DNA from: an uncultured Roseibium sp. | GTDB lineage: Bacteria; Pseudomonadota; Alphaproteobacteria; Rhizobiales; Stappiaceae | DNA length: 64,000 nt | Reading direction: 5' to 3' | Assembly: GCF_963669205.1 (NCBI RefSeq) | Contig: NZ_OY769915.1 | Location: forward strand, 4,748,001-4,812,000 | Part shown: in pieces, positions 41,528-50,755 of the stretch | How the letters are laid out: the number at the start of each line of letters is the position of its first letter | Numbering within the stretch: the stretch's first letter is position 1 | The notes under the pieces: generated by a model | What the model was told of the DNA's origin: nothing | Databases searched by the model: none | The model's input: only the letters and a program-made list of their open reading frames with translations | Position numbers and translations under genes: made by a program

Positions 41528-43483
41528 CTACGGCAGGGGCACCGACAGAACTTCGCTGAAAAGCAGCGTGCAGGCGACGATGACGCCGGTTACGCTCAGA
41601 AGCAGGATTGCCCAGTTCTTCGCCGAGTACCTGTCATGCTGCGCAATGACTGTCAGAGCGAGCCCCAGTGCGACGGCGGTTGCCGCGAATCCGAAAACGG
41701 GAAAAGCGGACACGGCGGCCAACATGACCAGCGGCAGCGCGATCATGCGGAGCCAGGAGCCTTCGACGGAAACTTCGGTCACATATCTGGTCAGCGCAAG
41801 ACGAAGGAATGCCAGGCAGACAAGCACAGCCATCGCAATCGCGATGGTGCGCGGGAACACGGCGGCCTCCGGATTGAGATGCGCCGACTGCTGCAAGGCC
41901 AGAAGCGCGATCCCGCCGGCGGTCAGAAGCGCAATACCGTCGCGCAAGACGGCAGGTTTGGCGGCGTGTTCGCGCGGGGTCACGGGCTTTTCCGTGCTTC
42001 GGGATACGATCTGCTTCAAACGCGGCAGGAACGGGTAAAAGAACGTCAGCAGCGTCAGCGCGATGATCGCCATGGACAGGGGCCGCCCGAAGAACTGTCC
42101 CCAGAGGTTGCCGATCGCGTCACCGATCGTCCAGCTTTGAACGAAGCCCTGCTCGGCAATGCGTCCGAGGATCAGGCCGAGCACGATGGGCGAAACCGAA
42201 AAGCCGCGTTTACCTGCAACCCAGCCGATCACGCCAAGCACGATCATGATCGTGATGTCCGACAGGCTGTTGCGGATCGCGAATGTGCCGATCACGGTCA
42301 TGAAGGCCACGACCGGCACAAGGGCCGCCTTCGGTGCACGCACAATGGCCCCGTAGGCGAAACGGCCGATCATCAGCCCGACGGGCAGCATCAGAACCGT
42401 TGCCAGCAACAGACCGAAGATGAAGGTGTAGACGATGCTGGCCCCGTCGGCGAAGAGGCTCGGGCCGGTGCGCACCCCCTGAACCAGCAAGGCTCCGAGA
42501 ATGACGGCGTCAGGCGGCGTTCCGGGAATTCCGAGCACAAGCGTGGGTATGAAACCGCCGCCGACCGTCGCGTTGTTTGCCGATTCCGTTGCAACGATCC
42601 CGCCCGGGTTGCCCTCGCCGTATGGGGGGTCGCCCTTGTTCGTACGCCTTGCCTCGGAATAGGCGACAAGGCCCGCGATTGATCCGCCTGCTCCCGGTAG
42701 CGCGCCCACCATTGTGCCGACCACGGAACTGCGCATGACGTTGATCTTGTTCTTGAGCAACAGGCCAATGGCTTCCGGGAGCCGGAAGCCGCGGGTCTGT
42801 TCCGGCGCCTTCAGGTGCCGGTCAGGCGTGGCGACGAGATCGATGAGAACCGGTATGCAATAGAGCCCGATCAGGGCGGACACCGTCTCGATGCCGCCCA
42901 GGAGCACGTTCGACCCGAAGGTGAAACGGACCTCCGCGCTGGTCTCGGATATCCCGATCATCGCGAGCAGCAGCCCGAAGCAGGCGCCGATCACGCCTTT
43001 CAGAAAGTCCCCCGTCGACAATGCGGCGATCAGCGAGAGACCGAAGACCGCGAGCCAGAAATACTCCACCGGGCCGAAGGCAAGGGCGGCCTCTGCCAGC
43101 GGCGGCGCCAGGAGCAGAAGCGCCAGTGCACCCACGAGCCCACCGATGACGGACGAGATACAGGCGACCGACACCGCCAGGTCGCCATCGCCACGCTTGG
43201 CCATCGGATAGCCGTCGAACGTGGTCGCGATCGCCGACGGCGTGCCGGGTGTATTCAGCAAAATGGCGGCATAGGCGCCGCCGTAGATCGCCCCTGTATA
43301 GATCGCCCCCATGAGGATGAGGGCGCTGTCCGGAGACATCGTGAACGTCAGCGGCACCAGTACGGCCACCGCCATGGTCGCGGTCAGTCCCGGGATCGAG
43401 CCGATGATCGTGCCCGCCGCCACACCCAACAGGGCAAGCAGAAGGTTCAGCGGTGACAGGGCACCGACAACAAATTCGAGCAT
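41528..43483 (-). CDS. Fused TctA-TctB subunit of a tripartite tricarboxylate transporter
   Basis: 651 aa from ATG 43483. Residues 1 to about 500 are a complete TctA large membrane subunit (LLLALLGVAAGTIIGSIPGLTATMAVAVLVPLTF; GAIYTGAIYGGAYAAILLNTPGTPSAIATTFDGYPMAKRG; PLGIPGTPPDAVILGALLVQG-type motif). After a polar linker (TEKPVTPREHAAKP) the last 150 residues have four helices with the TctB pattern (LLTAGGIALLALQQSAHLNPEAAVFPRTIAIAM). Separate tctA and tctB genes are the rule, so this is a fusion in A-B order. The tctC gene is directly upstream, beyond a hairpin. Confidence 0.88.
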   Translation of the reverse strand: MLEFVVGALSPLNLLLALLGVAAGTIIGSIPGLTATMAVAVLVPLTFTMSPDSALILMGAIYTGAIYGGAYAAILLNTPGTPSAIATTFDGYPMAKRGDGDLAVSVACISSVIGGLVGALALLLLAPPLAEAALAFGPVEYFWLAVFGLSLIAALSTGDFLKGVIGACFGLLLAMIGISETSAEVRFTFGSNVLLGGIETVSALIGLYCIPVLIDLVATPDRHLKAPEQTRGFRLPEAIGLLLKNKINVMRSSVVGTMVGALPGAGGSIAGLVAYSEARRTNKGDPPYGEGNPGGIVATESANNATVGGGFIPTLVLGIPGTPPDAVILGALLVQGVRTGPSLFADGASIVYTFIFGLLLATVLMLPVGLMIGRFAYGAIVRAPKAALVPVVAFMTVIGTFAIRNSLSDITIMIVLGVIGWVAGKRGFSVSPIVLGLILGRIAEQGFVQSWTIGDAIGNLWGQFFGRPLSMAIIALTLLTFFYPFLPRLKQIVSRSTEKPVTPREHAAKPAVLRDGIALLTAGGIALLALQQSAHLNPEAAVFPRTIAIAMAVLVCLAFLRLALTRYVTEVSVEGSWLRMIALPLVMLAAVSAFPVFGFAATAVALGLALTVIAQHDRYSAKNWAILLLSVTGVIVACTLLFSEVLSVPLP

Positions 43484-43526
43484 CAGGTCCTCCCGGGAGA
43501 GACGGCGAAGCGCGTCACGAATGCAA

Positions 43527-43553
43527 GGATAGAGGCGCGAAGCGCCTCTATCC
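43527..43553 (-). other. Intercistronic stem-loop between tctC and tctAB
   Basis: GGATAGAGGCGC (43527-43538), loop GAA, GCGCCTCTATCC (43542-43553): a perfect 12-bp stem, 6 nt after the tctC stop. GAA is a stabilising triloop-like sequence; no T-run. Confidence 0.75.
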
Positions 43554-43559
43554 ATTGTG

Positions 43560-44510
43560 TCACTCGATGATACCTGCCGAGCGTGCGGCGTTCAGGTATC
43601 CCTCGGCCTTTTCGGCGATGAACGCGTTCATGTCATCGCCGTAACCCACGTCGACAAGAGCGAAACCGCCATCCAGCATTTTCTGCTGGAACTCGGCATC
43701 CGCGTTGATGGCCTTGATCGCGTCGGAAACCTGCGTCCTCACCTCTTCGGATGCGGAGTTCGGCACCGCGATCCCGCGATAGGCACCGGACACCATGTCA
43801 TAGCCCAGCTCGCGGAAGGTCGGAACGTCGGGGAAAGCCGGGTGGCGCTCCTCCATGGCAACGGCAAGCAGCCGGACCTTGTCGCCCTGCGCTGCGCCGA
43901 CCGTGGTGTAGCCCCACGCCGCCTTGACCTGCTTGCCGAGCAGCGCCGTTACGGAAGCACCGGTGCCCTTGAACGACACGTAGGTGCTCTCGATATCCGC
44001 CATGTCGTCAAACTGGACCTGCGCCAGGTGGTTCGCGGTGCCCTTGCCGGATCCCGAGAAGATCACCTGCTTCGGGTTGGCCTTGGCATCATCGATGAGG
44101 TCCTGCAGCGTGTTGTACGGGCTGTCCGCCGTGACCACGATGGCATCGGGGGTGTAGTGAAACATGTAGACGGCTGCCAGGTCCTCGGTCTTGAAACCGA
44201 CATCCCCCTGTTCCGGCTTGATGATGATGTGGGGCAGATTGATCCCCATGATCACCGATCCGTCGCCTGCCATGTTGTTCAGCTGGGACCAGCCCACGGC
44301 TCCACCGCCGCCCGGCTGGTAGTTCACCACCATCTGTTCGCCGAAGAGCTTTTCGAAGAAAGGTTGCTGAAAGCGGGCGGTAATGTCGGACTCGCCGCCG
44401 GGTCCGAACGGAATGATGTAGTCGACGCTGCCTTTCGGAAAATCTTCTGCGGACGCGGTGCCGGCAAATGCGGCCAGTGTCATAGCCAGAATGGCGGATT
44501 TCAATTTCAT
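43560..44510 (-). CDS. tctC: TTT-family substrate-binding protein (TctC/BugT type)
   Basis: 316 aa from ATG 44510, with GGAGAAAC just upstream; the frame extends to 44537. Signal peptide MKLKSAILAMTLAAFAGTASA. Bug-type features: VDYIIPFGPGGESDITARFQQPFFEKLFG, VNYQPGGGGAVGWSQL, and VIFSGSGKGTANHLAQVQFDD. It catches a carboxylate-like ligand in the periplasm for TctAB. First gene of this operon; a dehydrogenase gene lies 108 bp upstream on the same strand. Confidence 0.9.
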   Translation of the reverse strand: MKLKSAILAMTLAAFAGTASAEDFPKGSVDYIIPFGPGGESDITARFQQPFFEKLFGEQMVVNYQPGGGGAVGWSQLNNMAGDGSVIMGINLPHIIIKPEQGDVGFKTEDLAAVYMFHYTPDAIVVTADSPYNTLQDLIDDAKANPKQVIFSGSGKGTANHLAQVQFDDMADIESTYVSFKGTGASVTALLGKQVKAAWGYTTVGAAQGDKVRLLAVAMEERHPAFPDVPTFRELGYDMVSGAYRGIAVPNSASEEVRTQVSDAIKAINADAEFQQKMLDGGFALVDVGYGDDMNAFIAEKAEGYLNAARSAGIIE

Positions 44511-44618
44511 GCGTTTCTCCTCCCTGATGAATTGCATGTTTTCTTGATCGTCTTTTTCCTGATCTTAGGCATTTTGCCCGGCATTCGTCACGCGTTTTGC
44601 GCAGAAATACTCCTGAGT

Positions 44619-45557
44619 TCAGGTGCGGCCGTCCGTTAAAACATGCAGAACATTTTCAACGGTGACCTGGCTTACGCGCGCATTTGCAGGTTCCGTGACA
44701 CCTGCGACATGCGGCGTCAGAATGAGATTGGGGCACGCTTCAAAAATGGCGGCGGTGGACGCATCGAGCGGTTCGGTTGCAAAAACGTCCAGCGCCGCTC
44801 CCGCCAGCCGTCCCGTCTTGAGCGCCTCCGCGAGCGCGCGCTCGTCAACGACACCGCCACGCGCCGTGTTGATGAGCAACGCACCGGGTTTCACCTTCGA
44901 AAGGGCATCCGCATCGATCAGGTTCCTCGTGGATTGCGTGAGCGGCACATGCAGCGACAGGACGTCCGCAAGCGCAAGCAGCTCTTCCAGGCCGCAGGAC
45001 CGGACGTCCGACCACGCCGGATCGGTTGGCGTGAGATAGGGGTCGAAGGCAGCGATCCTCATGCCGAGCGCGCGGGCCGCTTTCGAGACCGCCTGGGCAA
45101 TCGCTCCGAACCCCACCAGCCCGAGCACCTGGCCGCATACTTCTCCGCCAGCGCCAAGTTCTGTGCGTGGCCAGGCACCTGCCAGAACGTCGTCACTTGA
45201 CGCAAACACGCTCCGGCGCAGAACCAGCATCGCCCCGATGACATATTCCACGACCGACTGCGTGTTGGCGCCTGTCGCAGGCCTGACCGCAACGCCCTTC
45301 TCCGCGCAGGCATCAAGATCGATATTTTCCAGTCCGACCCCGAGACGGCCCACCACGCACAGCCGTGGTGCCGCGTTCAGGAGGTCGAGATCGACACGTG
45401 TGCGATTTCGCACGATCAGCGCATCTGCCTGAGCGAGTTCCAGCCGCAGGCGTTCCGGGTCGTCGACGAGCGACGGATCATAACGGATCTCGATTGACGG
45501 TCCGAATGCCTCGAGTGCCGCTTCATCCATGAACTCCGATACAACGACTTTTTTCAC
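44619..45557 (-). CDS. D-isomer-specific 2-hydroxyacid dehydrogenase
   Basis: 312 aa from GTG 45557, chosen because of the very strong GGAGGGAGGGGGG upstream; TTG 45560 is an alternative. NAD-binding motif VLGLVGFGAIAQAVSKAARALG, then catalytic residues in NTARGGVVDE (Arg), the downstream Glu in DVFATEPLD, and the His in LILTPHVAGVT. It interconverts a 2-hydroxy acid and a 2-keto acid with NAD(P)H. It follows the TTT genes' direction and may act on the imported acid; substrate unknown. Confidence 0.88.
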   Translation of the reverse strand: MKKVVVSEFMDEAALEAFGPSIEIRYDPSLVDDPERLRLELAQADALIVRNRTRVDLDLLNAAPRLCVVGRLGVGLENIDLDACAEKGVAVRPATGANTQSVVEYVIGAMLVLRRSVFASSDDVLAGAWPRTELGAGGEVCGQVLGLVGFGAIAQAVSKAARALGMRIAAFDPYLTPTDPAWSDVRSCGLEELLALADVLSLHVPLTQSTRNLIDADALSKVKPGALLINTARGGVVDERALAEALKTGRLAGAALDVFATEPLDASTAAIFEACPNLILTPHVAGVTEPANARVSQVTVENVLHVLTDGRT

Positions 45558-45771
45558 CAAGTGCCCCCCTCCCTCCGGCATCCCGTTTGATTGGCCCCAT
45601 ACTAAACCTGCGGCTCCCCACCGGCCAAGATGATCTGTGTGTCCGATCAGAACATTCAAAGTCGGCACGCATGGACAGGACGTTTTCGCTCGGGGAGCCT
45701 CCGTCTGCTCAAAATGTCGCGGCAAGGCAAATTCTGCCGGATGGGAACTGAAAATATACCATTGAGTGCAA

Positions 45772-46872
45772 ATGATGGAACCACACCCAAGCGCGTGCAA
45801 ATTTGCGCGCAATCTTTCCGGATGCAGCGACGAGGGAACGCATATCGCTATTCAATTTTTCTTCGTCGGCATCTATCTGTTCGGGTTTATTCTGGCTCTT
45901 GTATCCCGTGGCGACCTCGCGCCCCGCGGCTTTCCTTCCGGACTGGCGCCCACCTTGGTGTCGGCCGTCTTGTTGACAGTCTGCATTATATTCGGGAGCA
46001 CTGCATCATACGGAGCGGCAGGTGTCCTGTTTTTGGTGTTGTTGCTGGGCGTGACCTTGCTGGCCTTCGGGCTTGGCGGTCTCACGGCGGCAATTCTCTG
46101 GCGCTTCCGTGACCGCAAGGCGGTCTTTTACCCCGCGTTCATGCTTGTCCTGTCGCTTCCCGTTGGCGGAACCACCTGGCTCTACGTTGCCGCAAAATGG
46201 GAAAGATCGGAAATACGGAAACAGGTGCTCGTATTTCAGGAGACGCCTGTCGAGGGGACCATTGCCGATCGGAAAGTCTCCGTGCCTGCTCACCCGAAGA
46301 TCTCCGTGAAGTACACCTGCTTCCGCCACGCAGGGCTTCGGCAAGCGGAGTGCCAGGCATTCTTCAACACAAAGTCTGCCCTGGAGATTGCAGATAGGAT
46401 TCCCACATCAACCAACCTCGAGCTAAGGCAAATACGCGTGCGCAAGCCGTCCCGCCTGGACACTTGCGGAAAAGATTCACGGCAAGTCTGCAAACCCGAG
46501 GATGACCAGATCGACTGGTGCCTCCGGCAGCGGGACGCGCACGCACGCGAGTTGTGCAAAGCAATGCCGGCACACGACATAATTTTCCAAGTCTGGCTGA
46601 CAAGTCCGCGCGAATATTATCGAGAAAGCGATATGAAACCCGTCGACATATCGGAGCATATTCCCGATGAGGACGGAGATCTGTTTGCACTGGTCTGCAG
46701 GGAAGATGACGTGGGTGCCGCCATCTGCAGGTCATCCTACAAGATCGGGCACCATCTTTATGCAACGGTCTATTTCCATCGCATCCCATCGCAAGACATA
46801 AGCTCAATCGTTGCCGAAACACACCAAAAGACAAAAAAGATCTGGCAGTTAATGACAGACGGCGCGCGATAG
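45772..46872 (+). CDS. Hypothetical membrane protein with a Cys-bearing soluble domain
   Basis: About 366 aa; the start is uncertain among GTG 45766, ATG 45772 and ATG 45775, none with a clear RBS. Four hydrophobic helices (about 25-145: IAIQFFFVGIYLFGFILALV, LVSAVLLTVCIIFG, GVLFLVLLLGVTLLAFGLGG, FYPAFMLVLSLPVGGTTWLYV) precede about 220 residues of charged, soluble sequence with eight scattered cysteines (YTCFRH, AECQ, DTCGK, QVCKP, WCLR, ELCKA, LVCRE, AICRS). An even Cys number suggests disulfides in the periplasm. No family recognised. Base composition is slightly lower in GC than that of its neighbours. Confidence 0.6.
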   Translation: MMEPHPSACKFARNLSGCSDEGTHIAIQFFFVGIYLFGFILALVSRGDLAPRGFPSGLAPTLVSAVLLTVCIIFGSTASYGAAGVLFLVLLLGVTLLAFGLGGLTAAILWRFRDRKAVFYPAFMLVLSLPVGGTTWLYVAAKWERSEIRKQVLVFQETPVEGTIADRKVSVPAHPKISVKYTCFRHAGLRQAECQAFFNTKSALEIADRIPTSTNLELRQIRVRKPSRLDTCGKDSRQVCKPEDDQIDWCLRQRDAHARELCKAMPAHDIIFQVWLTSPREYYRESDMKPVDISEHIPDEDGDLFALVCREDDVGAAICRSSYKIGHHLYATVYFHRIPSQDISSIVAETHQKTKKIWQLMTDGAR

Positions 46873-46992
46873 TATGCCTGTCTTTCACAAGGTGGTATCG
46901 TGACCAACTGGGTACTCGGCTCACCGTCACCGCATCCGCCAATTCCCCAGCTGCAGGCGCAATACGACGCGCTGGCGCCGACGAACAGCCGG

Positions 46993-47961
46993 CTACTGTC
47001 CACCGCTGAAGCGGCGCAGGATTTCGCGTGACACCACGCGTGCTGCCGCGGTCTGCACCTGACCCTTCCGGGTCAGGAAGGAGTAGGTTTCGACGGACAG
47101 GGGCAGGTCGGTCTGCAAAATCGCCAGTGAACCCGGAGACCCGTCCGGCAAGTATGCGAAACTGTCTGCGACGGACCGGGCAACAGGCCCGATGGCGTTC
47201 GACCGTTGAATGGTCGCAAGTGTAAACAGGAATGAGGACGTGGTCAGGATTTTCGACGGAAGCTGAAGTTCCATGTCGCGCAGCGCGCTTTCCGCGGTTG
47301 TCCGAATCGGCGCACCGACCGGAGGAAAGACCCAGTCAAAGCCGAGGAGAGCGTGCGCCGGGATCGGCACCGGATGCCGGGTCAGCGGATGGTCCAGCCG
47401 CGCAACCAGGCATGCCGGTTCCCGCCGCAAGGGCTGTTCGTCAAAAAGGTCCGGATCGGCGTCAAGGGGAACGCGGCTCAAGGAGAAATCAAGCCGCCCC
47501 TCTTCGAGCATCGGCGCAAGGACCCTACTTGGCCCGATTTCGACCGAAACGGAAATTTCCGGATAACTCAAGCGGATGTGCCGGATGGCCGGCAGGACAT
47601 ATTCCACCGCCGGTCCGGTGACCGATCCGATATTCACGTGTCCTCGTTGTCCCGATACATGATGCTCGATGTCAACTGCGGCATCTGTCAGCTCCTGAAG
47701 CACCCGGACACATCGTTCTGCCAGGGTCCGGCCGACTTCCGTCAGTTCGATGCCGCGCCCGCTGCGGACATAGATTTCGGCATCCGCAACATGTTCGATT
47801 TCCGCCATCAGGCGCGACGCCGCCGGCTGGGTGATGCCGAGCGCGCCGGCCGCGTCCGTCAGGCGGCTTTGCCGGCTGAGTTCCGCAAGAAGCCGCAGAT
47901 GCGAAATCTTCATGCCGCGCCGCAACAGGTCCAGGGTCAAATCGCTTCCCCTTGAATACAT
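46993..47961 (-). CDS. gbpR: LysR-family regulator of the sugar operon (GbpR-like)
   Basis: 322 aa from ATG 47961; ATG 47913 is possible, but the longer form matches the N-terminal length usual for GbpR. HTH ISHLRLLAELSRQSRLTDAAGALGITQPAASRLMAEIEHVADAEIYVRS (about 17-66), then a LysR effector domain. It is divergent from chvE. In Agrobacterium GbpR controls chvE-gguABC in response to sugar. A TATC...GATA dyad spans 47961-47984, near the start codon and within the 130-bp shared region. Confidence 0.85.
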   Translation of the reverse strand: MYSRGSDLTLDLLRRGMKISHLRLLAELSRQSRLTDAAGALGITQPAASRLMAEIEHVADAEIYVRSGRGIELTEVGRTLAERCVRVLQELTDAAVDIEHHVSGQRGHVNIGSVTGPAVEYVLPAIRHIRLSYPEISVSVEIGPSRVLAPMLEEGRLDFSLSRVPLDADPDLFDEQPLRREPACLVARLDHPLTRHPVPIPAHALLGFDWVFPPVGAPIRTTAESALRDMELQLPSKILTTSSFLFTLATIQRSNAIGPVARSVADSFAYLPDGSPGSLAILQTDLPLSVETYSFLTRKGQVQTAAARVVSREILRRFSGGQ

Positions 47962-48091
47962 ATCGTTATTGGTAAGTATTGATAGCAAACAATGATTTGA
48001 CGGTCATGTGTCTTTTCGCAAGTTTGAAGGCGGCATCCCCGGATGCCTCATCAATTTTGCGGTCGGACCTATACCGGCCAGGGAGGAACAC

Positions 48092-49156
48092 ATGAATTTC
48101 TTTTCCAAGGCGCTGATTGCAGTCGCCGCGACGGCAACGCTCATGTCCGGCACGTCTTTCGCTTCAGACAAGGGGGCAGTCGGCATTGCCATGCCGACCA
48201 AGTCCTCCGCCCGCTGGATCTCCGATGGAAACTCCATGGTCGAGCAATTCACGGCCGCCGGCTATTCGACCGATCTGCAGTATGCGGAAGACGACATTCC
48301 CAATCAGCTCGCGCAGATCGAGAACATGATCACCAAGGGTGTCGATGTTCTGGTGATCGCGGCGATCGACGGAACCACGCTTTCCAACGCCCTGGAAAAT
48401 GCTGCTGCCTCCGGGATCAAGGTCATCGCCTATGACCGGCTGATCCGCGACAGCGGCAATGTCGACTACTATGCGACGTTCGACAATTTCAAGGTCGGCG
48501 TTCAGCAGGCAACCTCTCTGGTTAACGGCCTGAAAGAACGGTTCGGCGACGGTCCTTACAATGTCGAACTCTTCGGCGGATCGCCGGACGACAACAATGC
48601 CTATTTCTTCTATGACGGCGCAATGTCGGTCCTTCAGCCGATGATCGATGCCGGCACAATCAATGTCGTCTCGGGTCAGATGGGCATGGACACCGTCGGG
48701 ACCCTTCGCTGGGACGGTGCGGTCGCACAGGCTCGCATGGACAATCTCCTGTCAGCCCACTACACGGACAAGCAGCTCCATGGTGCGCTCAGCCCCTATG
48801 ACGGACTTTCCATCGGCATCCTGTCGTCGCTCAAGGGGGTCGGCTACGGATCCGGCGATCTCAAGATGCCGATCGTGTCCGGACAGGATGCTGAAATTCC
48901 GTCCGTGAAATCCATTCTTGCGGGCGAGCAGCATTCGACCGTCTTCAAGGACACCCGGGAACTGGCCCGCGTGACGGTCGGCATGGTCGAGGCCATCCTC
49001 AACGACGGTGAACCCGAGATCAACGACACCAAGACCTATGACAACGGTATCAAGGTGGTTCCGTCCTATTTGCTGGAGCCTGTCGCGGTCGATGCTTCCA
49101 ACTGGGAAGATGTCCTCGTCGGCAGCGGCTACTACACGGCTGATCAAGTCAAGTAA
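48092..49156 (+). CDS. chvE: Multiple-sugar ABC binding protein (ChvE)
   Basis: 354 aa from ATG 48092 with a GGGAGG RBS. Signal peptide MNFFSKALIAVAATATLMSGTSFA. Type-I sugar-binding fold: GAVGIAMPTKSSARWISDGNSMVEQFTAAGY, VDVLVIAAIDGTTLSNALENAA, KVIAYDRLIRDSGNVDYYATFDNFKVG. This KSSxRW...YDRLI pattern is that of ChvE, which binds arabinose, galactose, glucose and related sugars in the periplasm. First gene of chvE-gguABC; the arabinose-oxidation genes downstream indicate L-arabinose or D-galactose as ligand. Confidence 0.93.
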   Translation: MNFFSKALIAVAATATLMSGTSFASDKGAVGIAMPTKSSARWISDGNSMVEQFTAAGYSTDLQYAEDDIPNQLAQIENMITKGVDVLVIAAIDGTTLSNALENAAASGIKVIAYDRLIRDSGNVDYYATFDNFKVGVQQATSLVNGLKERFGDGPYNVELFGGSPDDNNAYFFYDGAMSVLQPMIDAGTINVVSGQMGMDTVGTLRWDGAVAQARMDNLLSAHYTDKQLHGALSPYDGLSIGILSSLKGVGYGSGDLKMPIVSGQDAEIPSVKSILAGEQHSTVFKDTRELARVTVGMVEAILNDGEPEINDTKTYDNGIKVVPSYLLEPVAVDASNWEDVLVGSGYYTADQVK

Positions 49157-49173
49157 GCCTGGTCCAGCGAAAG

Positions 49174-49209
49174 ACCCGTCCACGACACTCCAGTTGCGGG
49201 CGGGTTTTT
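49174..49209 (+). terminator. Attenuator-like hairpin between chvE and gguA
   Basis: ACCCGTCC (49174-49181) pairs with GGGCGGGT (49198-49205, one G-U pair), followed by TTTT. It lies 17 nt after the chvE stop and 23 bp before the gguA start. A T-run is present, so partial termination is likely, keeping the binding protein in excess. Confidence 0.75.
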
Positions 49210-49231
49210 GGAATTACGGAGATCGGGGTAC

Positions 49232-50746
49232 ATGGCACTCCTGTCCATGCAAGACATCAGCAAGACCTTTCCGGGCGTCAAGGCGCTTGATCAGGTCAAC
49301 CTGGATGTGCAGCAAGGTGAAATCCACGCCGTCGTCGGCGAGAACGGCGCGGGCAAATCGACCCTCATGAAAATCCTCTCCGGCGTCTATCCGCACGGAA
49401 CCTACGAGGGCGAAATCGTGTTTGACGGCGCACCGGCGCGGTTTGCAGGCATTTCTGACAGTGAACGTCAGGGGATCATCATCATTCATCAGGAGCTGGC
49501 GCTCGTGCCCCAGCTTTCCATCGCCGAGAACATTTTCCTCGGCAATGAATGCTCCAGAAGCGGAGTGATCGACTGGCGCGAGACCAACCGGCGTACGGAA
49601 GAGCTTCTAGCGAAAGTCGGCCTTACCGAAGCGCCGTCCACGCTGGTGGACACGCTCGGTGTCGGAAAGCAGCAACTCGTGGAAATCGCCAAGGCGCTGT
49701 CCAAGGACGTCAAGCTGCTCATTCTCGATGAGCCGACGGCCGCGCTCCAGGAAAACGACAGCCGCAAGCTGCTGGATCTGATGCTGGAGCTCAAGGCACA
49801 GGGTGTCACCAGCATCATCATCTCGCACAAGCTCAACGAGGTTCGCTACGTCGCGGACACAGTCACCGTCATACGCGACGGCCTCACCGTTTCACGCCTT
49901 GATGCCAAGGCGGGCTTGAGCGAAGATGAAATCGTTCGTGACATGGTCGGCAGGGACATGACGCACCGGTTCCCGGAGCATCGGCGCACCCCCGGAAAAA
50001 TCCTGCTGGAAATCAGCAACTGGAATGTCTGGCATCCCGAACATACCGGGCGCCAGGTGATCCGCGACGCCGCGCTTACCGTCCGTGCCGGCGAGGTTGT
50101 CGGCATAGCCGGCCTCATGGGGTCCGGCCGCACCGAGCTTGCCATGTCGATCTTCGGCCGGTCCTACGGCCGCAATATCTCCGGAACGGCGAAGCTCAAC
50201 GACAACGAAATCGACATCAGCACCGTCGACAAGGCGATCGGTGCCGGCATTTCCTACGTCACCGAAGACCGCAAGTCGCTTGGCCTCGTTCTCGAGGAGA
50301 GCATCCGCTTCAACACCACGCTGGCAAATCTGGACGGTGTTTCCTCGGGCTCTGTGCTGAAAAAGAACGAGGAAACCCGGATTGCCGAACGGTTCCGGCA
50401 GGCTCTGGCAATCCGCACACCGTCGGTCTTCCAGAAAACCATGAACCTGTCCGGTGGCAACCAGCAGAAGGTCGTGTTGGCAAAGTGGCTGTTCACGGAA
50501 CCGGAAGTCCTGATCCTCGATGAACCCACAAGAGGGATCGATGTGGGCGCGAAATACGAGATCTATACCATCATCAACGATCTGGCGGACCAGGGCAAAG
50601 GCGTCGTCATGATCTCATCCGAAATGCCGGAACTGCTCGGAATGTGCGACCGGATTTACGTCATGAACGAAGGCGCGCTCGTCGGTGAACTGAATGCCGC
50701 GGACGCAAGCCAGGAGCGCATCATGTCGCTCATAGTCAACGAATAG
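49232..50746 (+). CDS. gguA: Sugar ABC transporter ATP-binding protein (GguA)
   Basis: 504 aa from ATG 49232. Two tandem ATPase domains as in MglA/XylG: first Walker A GENGAGKSTLMKILSGVYP with LILDEPTAALQENDS, then a second half with GLMGSGRTELAMSIFGRSYG and signature LSGGNQQKVVLAKWLFTEPEVLILDEPTRGIDVG. The usual degeneracy of the second Walker A is seen (GSGRTE). It powers import through GguB; the order chvE-gguA-gguB-gguC is as in Agrobacterium. Confidence 0.94.
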   Translation: MALLSMQDISKTFPGVKALDQVNLDVQQGEIHAVVGENGAGKSTLMKILSGVYPHGTYEGEIVFDGAPARFAGISDSERQGIIIIHQELALVPQLSIAENIFLGNECSRSGVIDWRETNRRTEELLAKVGLTEAPSTLVDTLGVGKQQLVEIAKALSKDVKLLILDEPTAALQENDSRKLLDLMLELKAQGVTSIIISHKLNEVRYVADTVTVIRDGLTVSRLDAKAGLSEDEIVRDMVGRDMTHRFPEHRRTPGKILLEISNWNVWHPEHTGRQVIRDAALTVRAGEVVGIAGLMGSGRTELAMSIFGRSYGRNISGTAKLNDNEIDISTVDKAIGAGISYVTEDRKSLGLVLEESIRFNTTLANLDGVSSGSVLKKNEETRIAERFRQALAIRTPSVFQKTMNLSGGNQQKVVLAKWLFTEPEVLILDEPTRGIDVGAKYEIYTIINDLADQGKGVVMISSEMPELLGMCDRIYVMNEGALVGELNAADASQERIMSLIVNE

Positions 50747-50755
50747 AGTTTCAAT

